A stretch of 11,046 nucleotides of DNA from Euperipatoides rowelli (Eukaryota; Onychophora; Udeonychophora; Euonychophora; Peripatopsidae). Shown in pieces: positions 8,092-11,046 of the stretch (the stretch's first letter is position 1; each line of letters opens with the position of its first letter). The translations under genes were made by a program, and so were the position numbers. The notes beneath the pieces were generated by a model. The model saw nothing but the letters and a program-made list of their open reading frames with translations. It was not told where the DNA came from and made no database searches. The DNA is taken from NCBI GenBank assembly GCA_003024985.2, contig PXIH01S0011131.1; one strand, 5' to 3'.

Positions 8092-8201
8092 CTTCCCTTA
8101 TAATATACCATGCAGAACAGCAAAACCCCAAACAAGGTCTAAGCTAAGTGATAGACTGACAAAATAATATTGAGTTTAGCCTATATGGAATTTATAAGAT
8201 G
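7886..8201. other. AT-rich intron sequence, nothing recognised outside the motif copy
   Basis: Apart from the motif copy at 8073-8091, this stretch is AT-rich with an A run near 7931-7945. I see no gene or additional repeat. Confidence 0.6.
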
Positions 8202-8678
8202 CAGTGCTCGAATTTCATGGTAGCCCGGTAGCCCATATCTATCAAAAAATAAAAATTGGAATACCATATTAATAACAATAGTAGCCCGGCTTGGCTACTA
8301 AAATTAGACGTTTATTTTAAAAAAAAAATTGCTTGTTGAAATTAACTATAAATTATTTAACAATATACAGTATATACATATAAACAGTAAAACCCCACCA
8401 GTTCGAACCCCTCCAGTCCGAAAAAAAAAAAAAAAAAAGTAAAAAAATGTAATCGNAATTATTTTTCTTATGTCTTTAAATTCTAATAATTTAATCTATT
8501 GATATTTCACTGGAAGCAACTAAGAAAATTTTATTAAATTTTTAAGTTTGGCTGCTGTTTAAATTAATTTACCAGACATCCTGTTAGTCGGGCTACCAAA
8601 ATGTTCTGTGGGCTACCAAATTTCATATGGCAGTAGCCCAACCTGGCTACTTAAAAAATTGATGGAATTCAACCCCTG
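8202..8678. mobile_element. GGGCTACC-family hAT-like element, copy A
   Basis: The left end CAGTGCTCGAATTTCATGG and the right end, which in reverse reads CAGGGGTTGAATTCCATC, form imperfect inverted termini of hAT style. Near both ends the words GGTAGCCC, TAGCCCGGCTTGGCTAC, GGGCTACCAAA and TAGCCCAACCTGGCTAC repeat. The middle carries a pogo/Tigger-like end at 8385-8421. The eight-base flanks (ATAAGATG and CGGTAGCC) do not match, so insertion borders are not proved. No ORF is present. A single N at 8456 lies just after the Tigger-like end, where copy B has about 500 more bases. Confidence 0.6.
8385..8421 (+). mobile_element. pogo/Tigger-like terminal sequence in copy A
   Basis: The words CAGTAAAACCCCACCAG, TTCGAACCCC and TCCAGTCCGAA follow the style of pogo/Tigger inverted ends (CAGTRNAACCYC...CGAACC). 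The opposite end is absent here, apparently removed by a deletion whose breakpoint lies near the N at 8456. The same sequence stands at the same place in copy B, so the insertion predates the spread of this composite. Confidence 0.5.
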
Positions 8679-8799
8679 CGGTAGCCTATACCATAGGCCT
8701 AATTATCCCTGCATTTGTAAAAAGAAATCATTAGATATTCATGTAAACCATTTAAAATGATTTTTTTCTTCATTTCTAATCAAAAAAAAATGATATTTT

Positions 8800-8853
8800 T
8801 TTTGTGGAGTGGTAGGATCCAAAAGTTCGGAAATGTACTGGAGTGGAAAGGAT
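8800..8853 (-). mobile_element. Possible further pogo/Tigger-like end fragment
   Basis: In reverse this reads CACTCCAGTACATTTCCGAAC and then TTTTGGATCCTACCACTCC, which resembles the CCGAAC-containing inner part of Tigger-type ends. No partner end is clear. Weak call. Confidence 0.3.
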
Positions 8854-9283
8854 TAACAATAATTTATGAAAATTAATCAACTGTTAACCATTTTAAGTTT
8901 CTATTGGGTTATAATTATGAAACATGAGGTAACTTTATAATTTAAAAAAAAAAAAAACCACAATTTATATCCAAAGGTGTAAAAACAATTTTACAATATT
9001 CGTCTGATGACTCTGAGTTAACATCATTTTTATAAGTGAATGTTTTTTTTAAGTACCAAATGATAAATATAGTTACCTGAAATAATGTTTCTTATAACAT
9101 TTAATCAGTTGGAAGATAATACATTTTTAAAAGATACTTATCAGTAACTGAATAAGTAGTTGTTCATGATATCTTTACATCAAAACATGTTCAAAGTGCT
9201 TTAACTTTTCTATTTGTCACATTAGCTTTTCTTTTGCAGTTATATAAACATTATACAATCTAGTTTTAGCGTAGAAAAAATAA
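8854..9283. other. AT-rich intron sequence, nothing recognised
   Basis: No coding frame, RNA gene or repeat pattern stands out. It includes an A run near 8943-8956. The calreticulin signal-peptide exon was looked for on the minus strand here and not seen. Confidence 0.6.
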
Positions 9284-9317
9284 AGTTTGTGTGTAAAAAT
9301 TTTATGTATGACTAAAA
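9284..9317 (+). repeat. 34-bp direct repeat, first copy
   Basis: AGTTTGTGTGTAAAAATTTT followed by ATGTATGACTAAAA recurs without change at 9457-9490, 173 bp further on. Flanking sequences differ on both sides. Confidence 0.9.
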
Positions 9318-9359
9318 TGTCACAGCAAAGATAACCTACTCCTGATTGACTTTCGAACT

Positions 9360-9405
9360 ACAGTATATACACTGTATATCCAGTATATATACTATATATA
9401 GTTAT
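9360..9405. repeat. Palindromic AT dinucleotide patch
   Basis: Words CAGTATATACACTG, TATATCCAG and TATATACTATATATAG make a low-complexity, self-complementary patch. Similar ACAGTATATAC words occur near 8365 and 4920. Confidence 0.6.
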
Positions 9406-9456
9406 TAATGGAATGTTACGATGCAGCTTGACATTTTTGTATATGGTACTTGTTTT

Positions 9457-9490
9457 AGTTTGTGTGTAAAAATTTTATGTATGACTAAAA
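9457..9490 (+). repeat. 34-bp direct repeat, second copy
   Basis: This is identical to 9284-9317. It is followed at once by an N (9491), which suggests that the join at this point was uncertain to the assembler. Confidence 0.9.
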
Positions 9491-9491
9491 N

Positions 9492-9585
9492 TTAGCCACT
9501 GTGGCGAATGGGATTTAATTATCTATAGCCACAAAGACAAGGCATTAGCATTTGCGAGAGTGGCTAATGGCTAGCGCTAACACTG
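9492..9585. mobile_element. Terminal fragment of another hAT-like element
   Basis: The fragment ends GGCTAGCGCTAACACTG at 9585, in reverse CAGTGTTAGCGCTAGCC, a hAT-style tip. Inside, TTAGCCACTGTGGCGAATG (9492-9510) and GCATTTGCGAGAGTGGCTAA (9548-9567) are imperfect inverted copies. It directly abuts copy B of the GGGCTACC family. The opposite end was not found. Confidence 0.4.
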
Positions 9586-9693
9586 CGGTAGCCCATATCT
9601 ACCAAAAAAAAATTGGGGTTACCATAATACGAACAACAGTAGCCCGGCTTGGCTACTAAAATTAGACATTTATTTAAAAAAAATTGCTTGTTG

Positions 9694-9924
9694 AAAACCC
9701 CAACAGTTCGAGCCCCTCCAGTCCGAAAATAAAAAAAAAGTTACTCTTCTAATGGTAGGTCTGAGATCCAGATGCTAGAATACTAACATCTGGATCTCAG
9801 ACCTACCACCAATAGATGCTATTTTTTTTTTAATGGATTATATAGAAATTCTGTACAATCCCTACAACTTGACAGCCCAAACAGGCTTGGTCCCAATTAA
9901 TTCGGACTAGAGGGGGTTTTAGTG
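9694..9924. mobile_element. pogo/Tigger-like MITE inside copy B
   Basis: The left end has AAAACCCCAACAGTTCGAG and CCCCTCCAGTCCGAA; the right end, ATTCGGACTAGAGGGGGTTT followed by TAGTG, is its inverted counterpart (CACTAAAACCCCCTCTAGTC in reverse). The 231-bp interior holds a perfect long hairpin (9753-9808) and no ORF. The expected TA target duplication is not clear on the left because a few bases appear to be lost there compared with copy A. Confidence 0.55.
9753..9808. repeat. Perfect 22-bp inverted repeat, 12-base loop
   Basis: TGGTAGGTCTGAGATCCAG followed by ATG (9753-9774) is the exact reverse complement of 9787-9808. The loop is CTAGAATACTAA. The stem has no mismatch, while the surrounding MITE ends are diverged. 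It could be a recent snap-back duplication within the MITE or a hairpin that would form in transcripts of either strand. Confidence 0.9.
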
Positions 9925-10435
9925 CATATATTTTTAATAATATATCATAATTTATAATAAAATAATTGTAACAATATAAGCTAATGTACTTAACTAGAAT
10001 GTTTCCGCGTGTTGACATTGTGATTAAAATTTTTACATGCCGCCGAAGAGCCATCTCATAATTTATTAAAAATAATATATTTTAAAAATTCACTAGGCTG
10101 TATATAGGCCTACAGTATGTTGTTTAAAGCTTATTTTGTCTCCACAAAAGTTTGTTTCCTCTGTTGTTGGTTCTTTTATTTTTTTGAGAAAATATTGTGA
10201 TAGCCCAACCAGCTAGAAATATACTGCCACTGTTGCTAATCGTAATAATGTTTTTTAAAACATATAAATTACAGTAAGGTACCAAATTAGCCTAATTTTT
10301 AAATTGACTGTTGTTTAAATTAAATTCCCAGACATCCCGTTAGTTGGGCTATCAAAATGTTCTGTGGGCTACCAATTTTCATATAGTAGTAGCCCAACCT
10401 GGCTATTAAAAAATTTGTGTAATTCAACCAGAGAT

Positions 10436-11046
10436 GTTTGTCATGAAATGCCCATCATGGGTGCCAGAGCCTACCTCATGCCCAAAGTTCTAGTGTTGTG
10501 CTGTCGCTAAGTAAGCAGGCCACCATCCATTTGCATTTTTATTTGAGTTGAAAGAATTGTGTATTCCAATTAAATTCCATAATAATTTAGGTATTATTGT
10601 CCTAACTTTAAAACAGATATTATTTGGCAGAGAAAGGCATAGGAATGTTACTTACTTAAAAAATATTGTGATGTTTGTTGTGTGGCAGTAAGGAAAGAAG
10701 GAAGGGGGGGGGGGGTGAGAATAAGTGAAAGTTACCTTTAACTATGCTACAATTTTAATCAAACTTTTATATATTAAGGTAAAAAGTATGCCCTTTTTAA
10801 ACATTGTTATCTGTATGAATGTAGGACACCACATTAACTACAATCTCTTGGTCCAATTTCTACCAAATTTCATATTTAAAGTGGCAGTATGTAATCTGGA
10901 CGTCTGGTGAAGCAGTTATTAAAGTTGGCATTGCAAGTTTTAAAACATGCAATCTGTCAAAGGAGCGTGGGCTTGTATATCCCATTATTTCAATACTTTA
11001 AAGGTCAAATGTAGGCCTAACGGATTTATTTATTTTTTTTTATTTA
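10436..11046. other. Right flank, no gene recognised
   Basis: This lies inside the calreticulin intron upstream of the 6329-6430 exon, if that intron reaches the window edge. A short GC-richer patch sits at about 10440-10530, a poly-G run at 10706-10717, and a chance forward frame of 61 codons at 10725-10910 has no recognisable content. No signal-peptide exon for calreticulin could be identified on the minus strand. Confidence 0.55.

Larger units (their letters stand above)
9586..10435. mobile_element. GGGCTACC-family hAT-like element, copy B (larger, left tip missing)
   Basis: The copy shares with copy A the left segment CGGTAGCCCATATCTA, TAGCCCGGCTTGGCTAC, AAATTAGAC and AATTGCTTGTTGA, and the right segment CAGACATCC, GTTAGT, AAAATGTTCTGTGGGCTACC and TAGCCCAACCTGGCTA. 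Its first 24 bases are replaced by the end of another element (9585), and its right tip ends in AATTCAACCAGAG instead of ACCCCTG. It keeps a complete pogo/Tigger-like MITE that copy A has lost on its right side. No ORF is credible; the reverse frame at 9830-10054 is a chance opening. Confidence 0.6.

Noticed and set aside
8385-8421. tRNA B-box because of the word AGTTCGAACCCC
   Set aside because: No matching A-box or cloverleaf could be drawn, and the word fits a pogo/Tigger-like inverted end that recurs in copy B.
9830-10054. Reverse reading frame of 74 codons
   Set aside because: It crosses the end of a MITE into hAT-like sequence and has no recognisable content.
10725-10910. Forward reading frame of 61 codons
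   Set aside because: AT-rich, no domain and no start context worth noting; it is consistent with chance.
6431-11046. Calreticulin signal-peptide exon
   Set aside because: Searched on the minus strand for an FKEQF-like start and a leucine-rich leader with a suitable donor; nothing convincing was found.

Overview
The window is eukaryotic, AT-rich, repeat-laden animal DNA. Its only convincing cellular gene is part of calreticulin, read on the minus strand. Two coding exons are visible: 6329-6430 (the 34-residue start of the N-domain as seen here) and 1111-1733 (208 residues covering the rest of the globular lectin core and the first half of the P-domain). They join in the same phase across a 4,595-bp intron, with GT-AG borders at every visible edge. 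The signal-peptide exon should lie beyond position 11046 and the remaining P-domain, C-domain and ER-retention exons before position 1. I found neither in the window.

The calreticulin sequence, long introns and frequent AGGCCTA/TAGGCCT words suggest an invertebrate animal, perhaps a marine deuterostome. That placement is an impression, not a demonstration. Isolated single N bases at 4668, 4875, 8456 and 9491 suggest a draft assembly.

Region by region: 1-1110 is the intron downstream of the large exon. It holds a perfect 15-bp hairpin (326-363) followed by an unclassified GC-richer island (about 364-600). 1734-6328 is a single intron built like a set of nested dolls. A GTGGTAATA-type repeat array (1741-2250, resuming at 5700-5995) is split by a hAT-like element (2251-5699). 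That element is split by a second hAT-like element (2803-4902) with a perfect 8-bp target duplication. The second element carries a 172-bp MITE (3437-3608) and other debris. 6431-11046 is the next intron. It carries a candidate transposon with five inverted and direct copies of a 19-bp motif around a broken ORF (6917-8091), two copies of a GGGCTACC-rich hAT-like family (8202-8678 and about 9586-10435) that share a pogo/Tigger-like insertion, a perfect 22-bp hairpin and several short duplications.

The mobile elements appear to be non-autonomous or decayed, and no intact transposase is visible. The likely story is one conserved housekeeping gene whose introns have been enlarged by successive DNA-transposon insertions. 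I saw no operon, CRISPR array, tRNA or rRNA.
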